Shown here one piece after another: positions 54,970 to 64,000 of a stretch of 64,000 nucleotides of DNA (within the stretch, counting starts at the first letter, position 1; every line of letters starts with the position of its first letter). The position numbers were made by a program, and so were the translations under genes. Below the pieces are notes generated by a model. The model made no database searches and was not told the origin of the DNA. It worked only from the letters and a program-made list of their open reading frames with translations. This DNA is from Antedon mediterranea (taxonomy: Eukaryota; Echinodermata; Crinoidea; Comatulida; Antedonidae), in contig NC_092675.1 in assembly GCF_964355755.1 (NCBI RefSeq), forward strand, positions 8,879,312-8,943,311, given 5' to 3'.

Positions 54970-55647
54970 GTCTACAACCGTACCAGGTTGCCTAGCCTGT
55001 GAATATCTGTTGTCGTACACCTGTTTTTATCTTTTTAATAATCCTAAAATATAGTCTCGTTTAAGTGTTTCGATTTTCCAAAAATGTGTTTATACTGTTG
55101 ATGATAGTATAAGTAAATAAATTCAAACTGTAACCGCAATTAATCGAAAGTTTTTCAACTAAACTGCATTGAAAACAACTGTTCTCGTCCGATCACTGAA
55201 GTTAAACAAGTTGTTGTTCAAAGACATGTTTGTTGTTGTATGTTGCTGCTGTGGTGACGGTACAAACGTCACTGTACTACGCGGGCGTCCACTTGTGTGC
55301 GCGTTTGATTCTTAGCAACAAAGCGGCCTGAATCTTTTGTACATGCCGCTATTGTGTTATGCTTCTTTGTACAGTGTTATTGTTTCCTTTATATTATCTT
55401 TTTAAGAACCTCAGTATAACTTTTTAAATTATACTAAACAAAGTTGAATTTACCTTTCAAGTATGTGTTTCTTAAACAGAAGTGGGTGTAAATACCAACG
55501 TCATGGTTTCAGCAGCTGCTAATTTCAATCCTAGAAAATGTTCTATAATAAATGAACAAAACTATTAGGTTATAGGATATATATATTTATAGAGATTTTG
55601 ACAGTGAATATAAGATGTATATATACTTGAACCGCAAGTAACCGAAC
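54970..55647 (+). repeat. Long spacer U42 (class 3, recombinant leader)
   Basis: psi-A 54970-55022, psi-B 5' half 55150-55211. Starts as class 3 with CTTAAACAG but ends with ATATATATTT and a consensus first gene, unlike other class 3 spacers. Confidence 0.85.
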
Positions 55648-55767
55648 GTCTACAACCATACCACGTTGAAAACACCGGTTCTCGTCCGAACACCGCAGTT
55701 AAACAACGTCGGGCCTGGTTAGTACTTGGATGGGAGACCGCCTGGGAATACCTGGTGTCGTAGACCT
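55648..55767 (+). rRNA. 5S: 5S rRNA, U43 gene 1
   Basis: Array consensus; -1 base C. Confidence 0.97.
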
Positions 55768-55883
55768 ATGTTTAACTTTTTTAAATTATACTAAACAATG
55801 TTTATTTTACCTTTCAATTATGTTTTTTGACAGTAACTATAAGATCTTTCTCAGTTATAATCTTGAACCGCAAGGAACCGAAT

Positions 55884-56003
55884 GTCTACAACCATACCAC
55901 GTTGAAAACACCGGTTCTCGTCCGAACACCGCAGTTAAACAACGTCGGGCCTGGTTAGTACTTGGATGGGAGACCGCCTGGGAATACCTGGTGTCGTAGA
56001 CCT
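55884..56003 (+). rRNA. 5S: 5S rRNA, U43 gene 2
   Basis: Array consensus; -1 base T; GGAACC flank. Confidence 0.97.
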
Positions 56004-56300
56004 ATGTTTAACTTTTTTAAATTATACTAAATAAAGTTTATTTTACCTTTCAATTATATTTTTATGACAGTAACTATAAGATCTTTCTAAGTTATAATCT
56101 TGAACCGCAAGTAACCGAATGTCTACAACCGTACCAGGTTGCCTAGCCTGTGAATATCTGTTGTCGTACACCTGTTTTTATCTTTTTAATAGTCCTAAAA
56201 TATAGTCTCGTTTAAGTGTTTCGATTTTCCAAAAATGTGTTTATACTGTTGATGATAGTATAAGTAAATAAATTCAAACTGTAACCGCAATTAATCGAAA

Positions 56301-56313
56301 GTTTTTCAACTAA
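56301..56313 (+). pseudogene. psi-B fragment left of LINE
   Basis: GTTTTTCAACTAA, the first 13 nt of psi-B. The next 9 nt of the empty site, ACTGCATTG, are absent. Confidence 0.85.
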
Positions 56314-56344
56314 TGATATTAGTCTAGCATGTAACCATGTAGAC

Positions 56345-57187
56345 ATGATTATGTATGCAGATGACACAAATGTGTTTTGTAGTCACAATGATATTACTCA
56401 AGCTTTTGATACAATGAACCAGGAGTTATCTATACTTTCGGACTGGTTTATTGCTAACAAATTAACGCTAAATGTAAACAAATCAAAATATGTTATATTT
56501 AAGGCTAGAAATAAGTCAGCTGACACTACCTCACTAGAATTGAGGATGGGAAATGAATGTATAGTAAAAGCTACTGAAGTTAAATTTCTAGGCTTATTTC
56601 TGGATGAAACTTTATCGTTTAATTTTCATGTAAATGAGGTAGCAAACAGTATTTCTAGAATAATTGGTGTCTTAAACAAAGTGAAGTCTATGTTATCAAG
56701 TAAAATCTTGTTAACGGTATACAATGCACTTATATTACCTAGAATAACGTATGCTATCACAGTATGGGGTGCTACTTCTGCTACAAACTTAAACCGTATA
56801 CATATTCTCCAGAAAAAAGCACTTAGAAATATTTGTCATGTTCATTTTATGCATCCTTCTCATCCACTTTTTATTTCAACCCAAACATTAAATATTTTTG
56901 ACCTTTATACGAAACACACTGCTATATTTATGTATCAATATAAACATAATCTATTACCTGAATCATTTAATAACTTATTTAGTACATCTGCCTCATTCCA
57001 TAATTACTCAACTAGAAACAGGTCAAACTACTGTCCACAACTAAAACGCACCAAAGTCGGACAGCAATGTATTTCCTACCAAGGAACACATATTTGGAAC
57101 AATTTAACAGACTATATAAAACAATCCCCCACTTTAAGTTTGTTTAAACAGAGATTAAAGCAATATTATAACAATAGAAATATTTAA
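56345..57187 (+). CDS. Reverse transcriptase, C-terminal fragment (LINE ORF2)
   Basis: 280 codons from the first Met to TAA. The open frame extends upstream to the truncation point near 56312 (NDISLACNHVD), so the Met is internal, not a real start. YADD, the catalytic box with two metal-binding aspartates, is at residues 4-7. Then come the RT palm/thumb landmarks WFIANKLTLNVNKSKYVIF (residues 35-53) and FLGLFLDE, followed by PRITYAITVWG and the long C-terminal tail typical of Jockey-superclade LINEs, ending KQRLKQYY. The endonuclease and RT motifs before YADD are missing, so it cannot act alone. No stop or frameshift interrupts it, which suggests a recent insertion. No promoter for it is visible. 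Confidence 0.88.
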   Translation: MIMYADDTNVFCSHNDITQAFDTMNQELSILSDWFIANKLTLNVNKSKYVIFKARNKSADTTSLELRMGNECIVKATEVKFLGLFLDETLSFNFHVNEVANSISRIIGVLNKVKSMLSSKILLTVYNALILPRITYAITVWGATSATNLNRIHILQKKALRNICHVHFMHPSHPLFISTQTLNIFDLYTKHTAIFMYQYKHNLLPESFNNLFSTSASFHNYSTRNRSNYCPQLKRTKVGQQCISYQGTHIWNNLTDYIKQSPTLSLFKQRLKQYYNNRNI

Positions 57188-57384
57188 GTTAAGTAAATCA
57201 CATTATGTTATTTTGGTTTGTTCTTTTTGTTTGTACTAATTGTTTGATCTTTTTGTTAGGGTTACATGCTTAAAGCACTTGTGCTTATTTTGTATCCCAT
57301 TCCATTATCTTATTATTTGTATTGTATTTGTATATGTTTTTATTTTGATTATGGAATAAAAATGTCGATGAATTGAAATTGAAA
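57188..57384 (+). other. LINE 3' UTR and tail
   Basis: T-rich untranslated region with AATAAA about 11 nt before the two ATTGAA repeats (57372-57383) and the terminal A run. It has no homology to the 5S spacer. Confidence 0.8.
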
Positions 57385-57424
57385 AAAACAACTGTTCTCG
57401 TCCGATCACTGAAGTTAAACAAGT
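57385..57424 (+). pseudogene. psi-B fragment right of LINE
   Basis: AAAACAACTGTTCTCGTCC onward, 5S nt 22-61 of psi-B. The A run is three longer than in empty sites, so the exact junction within the As is ambiguous. Confidence 0.85.
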
Positions 57425-57860
57425 TGTTGTTCAAAGACATGTTTGTTGTTGTATGTTGCTGCTGTGGTGACGGTACAAACGTCACTGTACTACGCGATCG
57501 TCCACTTGTGTGCGCGTTTGATTCTTAGCAACAAAGCGGCCTGAATCTTTTGTACATGCCGCTATTGTGTTATGCTTCTTTGTACAGTGTTATTATTTCC
57601 TTTATATTATCTTTTTAAGAACCTCAGTATAACTTTTTAAATTATACTAAACAAAGTTGAATTTACCTTTCAAGTATGTGTTTCTTCAACAGAAGTGGGT
57701 GTAAATACCAACGTCATGGTTTCAGCAGCTGCTAATTTCAATCCTAGAAAATGTTCTATAATAAATGAACAAAACTATTAGGTTATAGGATATATGTGTT
57801 TATAGAGATTTTGACAGTGAATATAAGATTTATATATACTTGAACCGCAAGTAACCGAAC

Positions 57861-57980
57861 GTCTACAACCATACCATGTTGAAAACACCGGTTCTCGTCC
57901 GAACACCGGAGTTAAACAACGTCGGGCCTCGTTAGTACTTGGATGGGAGACCGCCTGGGAATACCTGGTGTCGTAGACCT
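57861..57980 (+). rRNA. 5S: 5S rRNA, U44 gene 1
   Basis: C17T, C49G, G70C. Confidence 0.95.
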
Positions 57981-58097
57981 ATGTTTAACTTTTTTAAATT
58001 ATACTAAACAAAGTTTATTTTACCTTTCAATTATGTTTTTATGACAGTAACTATAAGATCTTTCTAAGTTATAATCTTGAACCGCAAGTAACCGAAC

Positions 58098-58217
58098 GTC
58101 TACAACCATACCACGTTGAAAACACCGGTTCTCCTCCGAACACCGCAGTTAAACAACGTCGGGCCTGGTTAGTACTTGGATGGGAGACCGCCTGGGAATA
58201 CCTGGTGTCGTAGACCT
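58098..58217 (+). rRNA. 5S: 5S rRNA, U44 gene 2
   Basis: G37C. Confidence 0.96.
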
Positions 58218-58333
58218 ATGTTTAACTTTTTTAAATTATACTAAACAATGTTTATTTTACCTTTCAATTATGTTTTTTGACAGTAACTATAAGATCTTTC
58301 TCAGTTATAATCTTGAACCGCAAGTAACCGAAT

Positions 58334-58453
58334 GTCTACAACCATACCACGTTGAAAACACCGGTTCTCGTCCGAACACCGCAGTTAAACAACGTCGGGC
58401 CTGGTTAGTACTTGGATGGGAGACCGCCTGGGAATACCTGGTGTCGTAGACCT
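58334..58453 (+). rRNA. 5S: 5S rRNA, U44 gene 3
   Basis: Array consensus; -1 base T. Confidence 0.97.
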
Positions 58454-58569
58454 ATGTTTAACTTTTTTAAATTATACTAAACAATGTTTATTTTACCTTT
58501 CAATTATGTTTTTTGACAGTAACTATAAGATCTTTCTCAGTTATAATCTTGAACCGCAAGTAACCGAAT

Positions 58570-59247
58570 GTCTACAACCGTACCAGGTTGCCTAGCCTGT
58601 GAATATCTGTTGTCGTACACCTGTTTTTATCTTTTTAATAATCCTAAAATATAGTCTCGTTTAAGTGTTTCTATTTTCCAAAAATGTGTTTATACTGTTG
58701 ATGATAGTATAAGTAAATAAATTCAAACTGTAACCGCAATTAATCGAAAGTTTTTCAACTAAACTGCATTGAAAACAACGGTTCTCGTCCGATCACTGAA
58801 GTTAAACAAGTTGTTGTTCAAAGACATGTTTGTTGTTGTATGTTGCTGCTGTGGTGACGGTACAAACGTCACTGTACTACGCGGGCGTCCACTTGTGTGC
58901 GCGTTTGATTCTTAGCAACAACGCGGCCTGAATCTTTTGTACATGCCGCTATTGTGTTATGCTTCTTTGTACAGTGTTATTGTTTCCTTTATATTATCTT
59001 TTTAAGAACCTCAGTATAACTTTTTAAATTATACTAAAAAAAGTTGAATTTACCTTTCAAGTATGTGTTTCTTCAACAGAAGTGGGTGTAAATACCAACG
59101 TCATGGTTTCAGCAGCTGCTAATTTCAATCCTAGAAAATGTTCTATAATAAATGAACAAAACTATTAGGTTATAGGATATATATATTTATAGAGATTTTG
59201 ACAGTGAATATAAGATGTATATATACTTGAACCGCAAGTAACCGAAC
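58570..59247 (+). repeat. Long spacer U44 (class 1)
   Basis: psi-A 58570-58622, psi-B 5' half 58750-58811; CTAAAAAAAGTTG marker. Confidence 0.85.
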
Positions 59248-59367
59248 GTCTACAACCATACCACGTTGAAAACACCGGTTCTCGTCCGAACACCGCAGTT
59301 AAACAACGTCGGGCCTGGTTAGTACTTGGATGGGAGACCGCCTGGGAATACCTGGTGTCGTAGACCT
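59248..59367 (+). rRNA. 5S: 5S rRNA, U45 gene 1
   Basis: Array consensus; -1 base C. Confidence 0.97.
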
Positions 59368-59483
59368 ATGTTTAACTTTTTTAAATTATACTAAACAATG
59401 TTTATTTTACCTTTCAATTATGTTTTTTGACAGTAACTATAAGATCTTTCTCAGTTATAATCTTGAACCGCAAGGAACCGAAT

Positions 59484-59603
59484 GTCTACAACCATACCAC
59501 GTTGAAAACACCGGTTCTCGTCCGAACACCGCAGTTAAACAACGTCGGGCCTGGTTAGTACTTGGATGGGAGACCGCCTGGGAAAACCTGGTGGCGTAGA
59601 CCT
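59484..59603 (+). rRNA. 5S: 5S rRNA, U45 gene 2
   Basis: T102A, T111G, as in U42 gene 2. Confidence 0.95.
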
Positions 59604-59720
59604 ATGTTTAACTTTTTTAAATTATACTAAATAAAGTTTATTTTACCTTTCAATTATATTTTTATGACAGTAACTATAAGATCTTTCTAAGTTATAATCT
59701 TGAACCGCAAGTAACCGAAT

Positions 59721-60398
59721 GTCTACAACCGTACCAGGTTGCCTAGCCTGTGAATATCTGTTGTCGTACACCTGTTTTTATCTTTTTAATAATCCTAAAA
59801 TATAGTCTCGTTTAAGTGTTTCGATTTTCCAAAAATGTGTTTATACTGTTGATGATAGTATAAGTAAATAAATTCAAACTGTAACCGCAATTAATCGAAA
59901 GTTTTTCAACTAAACTGCATTGAAAACAACTGTTCTCGTCCGATCACTGAAGTTAAACAAGTTGTTGTTCAAAGACATGTTTGTTGTTGTATGTTGCTGC
60001 TGTGGTGACGGTACAAACGTCACTGTACTACGCGGGCGTCCACTTGTGTGCGCGTTTGATTCTTAGCAACAAAGCGGCCTGAATCTTTTGTACATGCCGC
60101 TATTGTGTTATGCTTCTTTGTACAGTGTTATTGTTTCCTTTATATTATCTTTTTAAGAACCTCAGTATAACTTTTTAAATTATACTAAACAAAGTTGAAT
60201 TTACCTTTCAAGTATGTGTTTCTTAAACAGAAGTGGGTGTAAATACCAACGTCATGGTTTCAGCAGCTGCTAATTTCAATCCTAGAAAATGTTCTATAAT
60301 AAATGAACAAAACTATTAGGTTATAGGATATATGTGTTTATAGAGATTTTGACAGTGAATATAAGATTTATATATACTTGAACCGCAAGTAACCGAAC
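59721..60398 (+). repeat. Long spacer U45 (class 3)
   Basis: psi-A 59721-59773, psi-B 5' half 59901-59962; CTTAAACAG as in U25 and U42. Confidence 0.85.
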
Positions 60399-60518
60399 GT
60401 CTACAACCATACCATGTTGAAAACACCGGTTCTCGTCCGAACACCGCAGTTAAACAACGTCGGGCCTCGTTAGTACTTGGATGGGAGACCGCCTGGGAAT
60501 ACCTGGTGTCGTAGACCT
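60399..60518 (+). rRNA. 5S: 5S rRNA, U46 gene 1
   Basis: C17T, G70C. Confidence 0.96.
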
Positions 60519-60635
60519 ATGTTTAACTTTTTTAAATTATACTAAACAAAGTTTATTTTACCTTTCAATTATGTTTTTATGACAGTAACTATAAGATCTT
60601 TCTAAGTTATAATCTTGAACCGCAAGTAACCGAAC

Positions 60636-60755
60636 GTCTACAACCATACCACGTTGAAAACACCGGTTCTCCTCCGAACACTGCAGTTAAACAACGTCGG
60701 GCCTGGTTAGTACTTGGATGGGAGACCGCCTGGGAATACCTGGTGTCGTAGACCT
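60636..60755 (+). rRNA. 5S: 5S rRNA, U46 gene 2
   Basis: G37C, C47T. Confidence 0.95.
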
Positions 60756-60872
60756 ATGTTTAACTTTTTTAAATTATACTAAACAATGTTTATTTTACCT
60801 TTCAATTATGTTTTTATGACAGTAACTATAAGATCTTTCTAAGTTATAATCTTGAACCGCAAGTAACCGAAT

Positions 60873-61550
60873 GTCTACAACCGTACCAGGTTGCCTAGCC
60901 TGTGAATATCTGTTATCGTACACCTGTTTTTATCTTTTTAATAATCCTAAAATATAGTCTCCTTTAAGTGTTTCGATTTTCCAAAAATGTGTTTATACTG
61001 TTGATGATAGTATAAGTAAATAAATTCAAACTTTAACCGCAATTAATCGAAAGTTTTTCAACTAAACTGCATTGAAAACAACGGTTCTCGTCCGATCACT
61101 GAAGTTAAACAAGTTGTTGTTCAAAGACATGTTTGTTGTTGTATGTTGCTGCTGTGGTGACGGTACAAACGTCACTGTACTACGCGATCGTCCACTTGTG
61201 TGCGCGTTTGATTCTTAGCAACAAAGCGGCCTGAATCTTTTGTACATGCCGCTATTGTGTTATGCTTCTTTGTACAGTGTTATTATTTCCTTTATATTAT
61301 CTTTTTAAGAACCTCAGTATAACTTTTTAAATTATACTAAACAAAGTTGAATTTACCTTTCAAGTATGTGTTTCTTCAACAGAAGTGGGTGTAAATACCA
61401 ACGTCATGGTTTCAGCAGCTGCTAATTTCAATCCTAGAAAATGTTCTATAATAAATGAACAAAACTATTAGGTTATAGGATATATGTGTTTATAGAGATT
61501 TTGACAGTGAATATAAGATTTATATATACTTGAACCGCAAGTAACCGAAC
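60873..61550 (+). repeat. Long spacer U46 (class 4)
   Basis: psi-A 60873-60925 with CTGTTATCGTAC, as in U26 and U29; psi-B 5' half 61053-61114. Confidence 0.85.
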
Positions 61551-61670
61551 GTCTACAACCATACCATGTTGAAAACACCGGTTCTCGTCCGAACACCGGA
61601 GTTAAACAACGTCGGGCCTCGTTAGTACTTGGATGGGAGACCGCCTGGGAATACCTGGTGTCGTAGACCT
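61551..61670 (+). rRNA. 5S: 5S rRNA, U47 gene 1
   Basis: C17T, C49G, G70C. Confidence 0.95.
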
Positions 61671-61787
61671 ATGTTTAACTTTTTTAAATTATACTAAACA
61701 AAGTTTATTTTACCTTTCAATTATGTTTTTATGACAGTAACTATAAGATCTTTCTAAGTTATAATCTTGAACCGCAAGTAACCGAAC

Positions 61788-61907
61788 GTCTACAACCATA
61801 CCACGTTGAAAACACCGGTTCTCCTCCGAACACCGCAGTTAAACAACGTCGGGCCTGGTTAGTACTTGGATGGGAGACCGCCTGGGAATACCTGGTGTCG
61901 TAGACCT
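61788..61907 (+). rRNA. 5S: 5S rRNA, U47 gene 2
   Basis: G37C. Confidence 0.96.
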
Positions 61908-62023
61908 ATGTTTAACTTTTTTAAATTATACTAAACAATGTTTATTTTACCTTTCAATTATGTTTTTTGACAGTAACTATAAGATCTTTCTCAGTTATAA
62001 TCTTGAACCGCAAGTAACCGAAT

Positions 62024-62143
62024 GTCTACAACCATACCACGTTGAAAACACCGGTTCTCGTCCGAACACCGCAGTTAAACAACGTCGGGCCTGGTTAGTA
62101 CTTGGATGGGAGACCGCCTGGGAATACCTGGTGTCGTAGACCT
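62024..62143 (+). rRNA. 5S: 5S rRNA, U47 gene 3
   Basis: Array consensus; -1 base T. Confidence 0.97.
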
Positions 62144-62259
62144 ATGTTTAACTTTTTTAAATTATACTAAACAATGTTTATTTTACCTTTCAATTATGTT
62201 TTTTGACAGTAACTATAAGATCTTTCTCAGTTATAATCTTGAACCGCAAGTAACCGAAT

Positions 62260-62937
62260 GTCTACAACCGTACCAGGTTGCCTAGCCTGTGAATATCTGT
62301 TGTCGTACACCTGTTTTTATCTTTTTAATAATCCTAAAATATAGTCTCGTTTAAGTGTTTCTATTTTCCAAAAATGTGTTTATACTGTTGATGATAGTAT
62401 AAGTAAATAAATTCAAACTGTAACCGCAATTAATCGAAAGTTTTTCAACTAAACTGCATTGAAAACAACGGTTCTCGTCCGATCACTGAAGTTAAACAAG
62501 TTGTTGTTCAAAGACATGTTTGTTGTTGTATGTTGCTGCTGTGGTGACGGTACAAACGTCACTGTACTACGCGGGCGTCCACTTGTGTGCGCGTTTGATT
62601 CTTAGCAACAACGCGGCCTGAATCTTTTGTACATGCCGCTATTGTGTTATGCTTCTTTGTACAGTGTTATTGTTTCCTTTATATTATCTTTTTAAGAACC
62701 TCAGTATAACTTTTTAAATTATACTAAAAAAAGTTGAATTTACCTTTCAAGTATGTGTTTCTTCAACAGAAGTGGGTGTAAATACCAACGTCATGGTTTC
62801 AGCAGCTGCTAATTTCAATCCTAGAAAATGTTCTATAATAAATGAACAAAACTATTAGGTTATAGGATATATATATTTATAGAGATTTTGACAGTGAATA
62901 TAAGATGTATATATACTTGAACCGCAAGTAACCGAAC
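62260..62937 (+). repeat. Long spacer U47 (class 1)
   Basis: psi-A 62260-62312, psi-B 5' half 62440-62501; CTAAAAAAAGTTG marker. Confidence 0.85.
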
Positions 62938-63057
62938 GTCTACAACCATACCACGTTGAAAACACCGGTTCTCGTCCGAACACCGCAGTTAAACAACGTC
63001 GGGCCTGGTTAGTACTTGGATGGGAGACCGCCTGGGAATACCTGGTGTCGTAGACCT
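62938..63057 (+). rRNA. 5S: 5S rRNA, U48 gene 1
   Basis: Array consensus; -1 base C. Confidence 0.97.
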
Positions 63058-63173
63058 ATGTTTAACTTTTTTAAATTATACTAAACAATGTTTATTTTAC
63101 CTTTCAATTATGTTTTTTGACAGTAACTATAAGATCTTTCTCAGTTATAATCTTGAACCGCAAGGAACCGAAT

Positions 63174-63293
63174 GTCTACAACCATACCACGTTGAAAACA
63201 CCGGTTCTCGTCCGAACACCGCAGTTAAACAACGTCGGGCCTGGTTAGTACTTGGATGGGAGACCGCCTGGGAATACCTGGTGTCGTAGACCT
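63174..63293 (+). rRNA. 5S: 5S rRNA, U48 gene 2
   Basis: Array consensus; -1 base T; GGAACC flank; last gene in the window. Confidence 0.97.
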
Positions 63294-63410
63294 ATGTTTA
63301 ACTTTTTTAAATTATACTAAATAAAGTTTATTTTACCTTTCAATTATATTTTTATGACAGTAACTATAAGATCTTTCTAAGTTATAATCTTGAACCGCAA
63401 GTAACCGAAT

Positions 63411-64000
63411 GTCTACAACCGTACCAGGTTGCCTAGCCTGTGAATATCTGTTGTCGTACACCTGTTTTTATCTTTTTAATAATCCTAAAATATAGTCTCG
63501 TTTAAGTGTTTCGATTTTCCAAAAATGTGTTTATACTGTTGATGATAGTATAAGTAAATAAATTCAAACTGTAACCGCAATTAATCGAAAGTTTTTCAAC
63601 TAAACTGCATTGAAAACAACTGTTCTCGTCCGATCACTGAAGTTAAACAAGTTGTTGTTCAAAGACATGTTTGTTGTTGTATGTTGCTGCTGTGGTGACG
63701 GTACAAACGTCACTGTACTACGCGGGCGTCCACTTGTGTGCGCGTTTGATTCTTAGCAACAAAGCGGCCTGAATCTTTTGTACATGCCGCTATTGTGTTA
63801 TGCTTCTTTGTACAGTGTTATTGTTTCCTTTATATTATCTTTTTAAGAACCTCAGTATAACTTTTTAAATTATACTAAACAAAGTTGAATTTACCTTTCA
63901 AGTATGTGTTTCTTCAACAGAAGTGGGTGTAAATACCAACGTCATGGTTTCAGCAGCTGCTAATTTCAATCCTAGAAAATGTTCTATAATAAATGAACAA
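63411..64000 (+). repeat. Long spacer U48 (class 3), cut by window end
   Basis: psi-A 63411-63463, psi-B 5' half 63591-63652. The window stops inside the 135-nt leader insertion. Confidence 0.85.

Larger units (their letters stand above)
51959..55647 (+). repeat. 3689-bp block, copy 1 (U40-U42)
   Basis: Empty-site sister of the LINE-bearing block U43-U45. Both share AATAGTCC after the first psi-A and T102A with T111G in the last unit. Confidence 0.9.
56314..57384 (+). mobile_element. 5'-truncated non-LTR retrotransposon (LINE, Jockey/CR1 group)
   Basis: About 1.07 kb, inserted in the 5S sense. It contains the C-terminal part of a reverse transcriptase, a 3' UTR, AATAAA at 57355-57360 and a 3' end of ATTGAA repeated twice followed by A residues. 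Endonuclease and N-terminal RT motifs are missing, the usual result of incomplete target-primed reverse transcription. There is no target duplication; about 9 bp of psi-B are lost. The target itself contains ATTGAA, so annealing to the element's 3' repeat could have guided insertion. The clade is not certain; CR1, L2, Rex1 and Daphne-like elements have similar C-terminal regions and short 3' repeats. Confidence 0.92.
56121..57860 (+). repeat. Long spacer U43 (class 4) interrupted by LINE
   Basis: psi-A 56121-56173 with TTAATAGTCC after it. psi-B begins at 56301, is cut at 56313 and resumes at about 57385. The rest, with its GCGATCG marker, is normal. Confidence 0.9.
55648..60398 (+). repeat. 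3689-bp block, copy 2 (U43-U45) with LINE
   Basis: Same structure as U40-U42 but 1062 bp longer, because the LINE lies in its first long spacer. Confidence 0.9.
1..64000 (+). repeat. Tandem 5S rDNA array, 48 composite units
   Basis: The whole window is one head-to-tail 5S array continuing off both edges. The basic period is 236-237 bp (120-nt gene plus 116-117 bp spacer). Groups of 1-5 genes are separated by long spacers made of two decayed 5S copies. I counted 129 full-length genes, 47 psi-A relics, 47 psi-B relics and one gene/psi-B chimera by reading each repeat. The only foreign block of any size is the LINE near 56.3-57.4 kb. No unique protein-coding gene is present. Confidence 0.97.

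Noticed and set aside
57285-57485. 66-codon minus-strand open frame
   Set aside because: Spans the LINE 3' UTR and psi-B on the opposite strand; low-complexity N/T-rich translation, no support.
1-64000. CRISPR array or satellite DNA
   Set aside because: The repeat is a 120-nt 5S gene plus spacer with pol III features, not short repeats with unique spacers, and not anonymous satellite.

Overview
This window is almost entirely a nuclear 5S ribosomal RNA gene array from an animal, all on the + strand. The 120-nt gene has a metazoan-type 5S sequence with a readable internal control region. Its GTTGAAAACACCGGTTCTCG and CAACGTCGGGCCTGG stretches resemble molluscan and other lophotrochozoan 5S, so an invertebrate, tentatively a mollusc or relative, is my inference. 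AT-rich spacers and a Jockey/CR1-group LINE fit that but do not prove it. Nothing here looks bacterial.

Layout. By eye I count 129 full-length 5S genes in 48 composite units (U1-U48). Each unit has 1-5 genes spaced 236-237 bp apart, followed by a long spacer of about 616-680 bp. Most units (28) have two genes. Five-gene units (U3, U6, U7, U10, U12) occur only in the first 17 kb. The long spacer is itself decayed 5S repeat. It holds psi-A, a 5S copy that lost its middle including both promoter boxes. It then holds psi-B, whose two halves are separated by a 113-nt insertion bounded by GTTGTTG/CAACAAC. Last comes a normal-type spacer expanded by about 135 nt, which leads into the first gene of the next unit. 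Long spacers fall into four sequence classes, named by unit-1-type positions: class 1 has CAACAAC and CTATTG; class 2 has CAACAAA and CTAATG; class 3 has CAACAAA and CTATTG; class 4 is class 3 with GCGATCG in place of GCGGGCG. Gene variants below are written against the array consensus, in 5S numbering.

About half of the genes (61 by eye) match the consensus exactly. The rest carry a few recurrent variants (G37C, C17T, G70C, C49G, G87A, C91A/G93A/T96A) that travel with particular spacers. Larger blocks are repeated: 1861 bp (U6, U7), 3690 bp (U25-27, U28-30), 3862 bp (U34-36, U37-39) and 3689 bp (U40-42, U43-45).

The one non-5S element is a 5'-truncated LINE at 56314-57384, inserted into psi-B of U43. 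It keeps an open reading frame for the C-terminal part of a reverse transcriptase from the YADD box onward. Its absence from the sister block U40-42 dates it after that block duplication.

Functionally, each full-length gene should be transcribed by RNA polymerase III through TFIIIA at the internal control region. A TATA-like motif lies about 23-30 bp upstream, and the T6 terminator lies 10-15 nt past the mature 3' end. The most striking points are a triple mutation that exactly perfects an inverted repeat, the relic that keeps more canonical 5S bases than the genes, a 62-bp promoter deletion in three first genes, and a gene/relic crossover.
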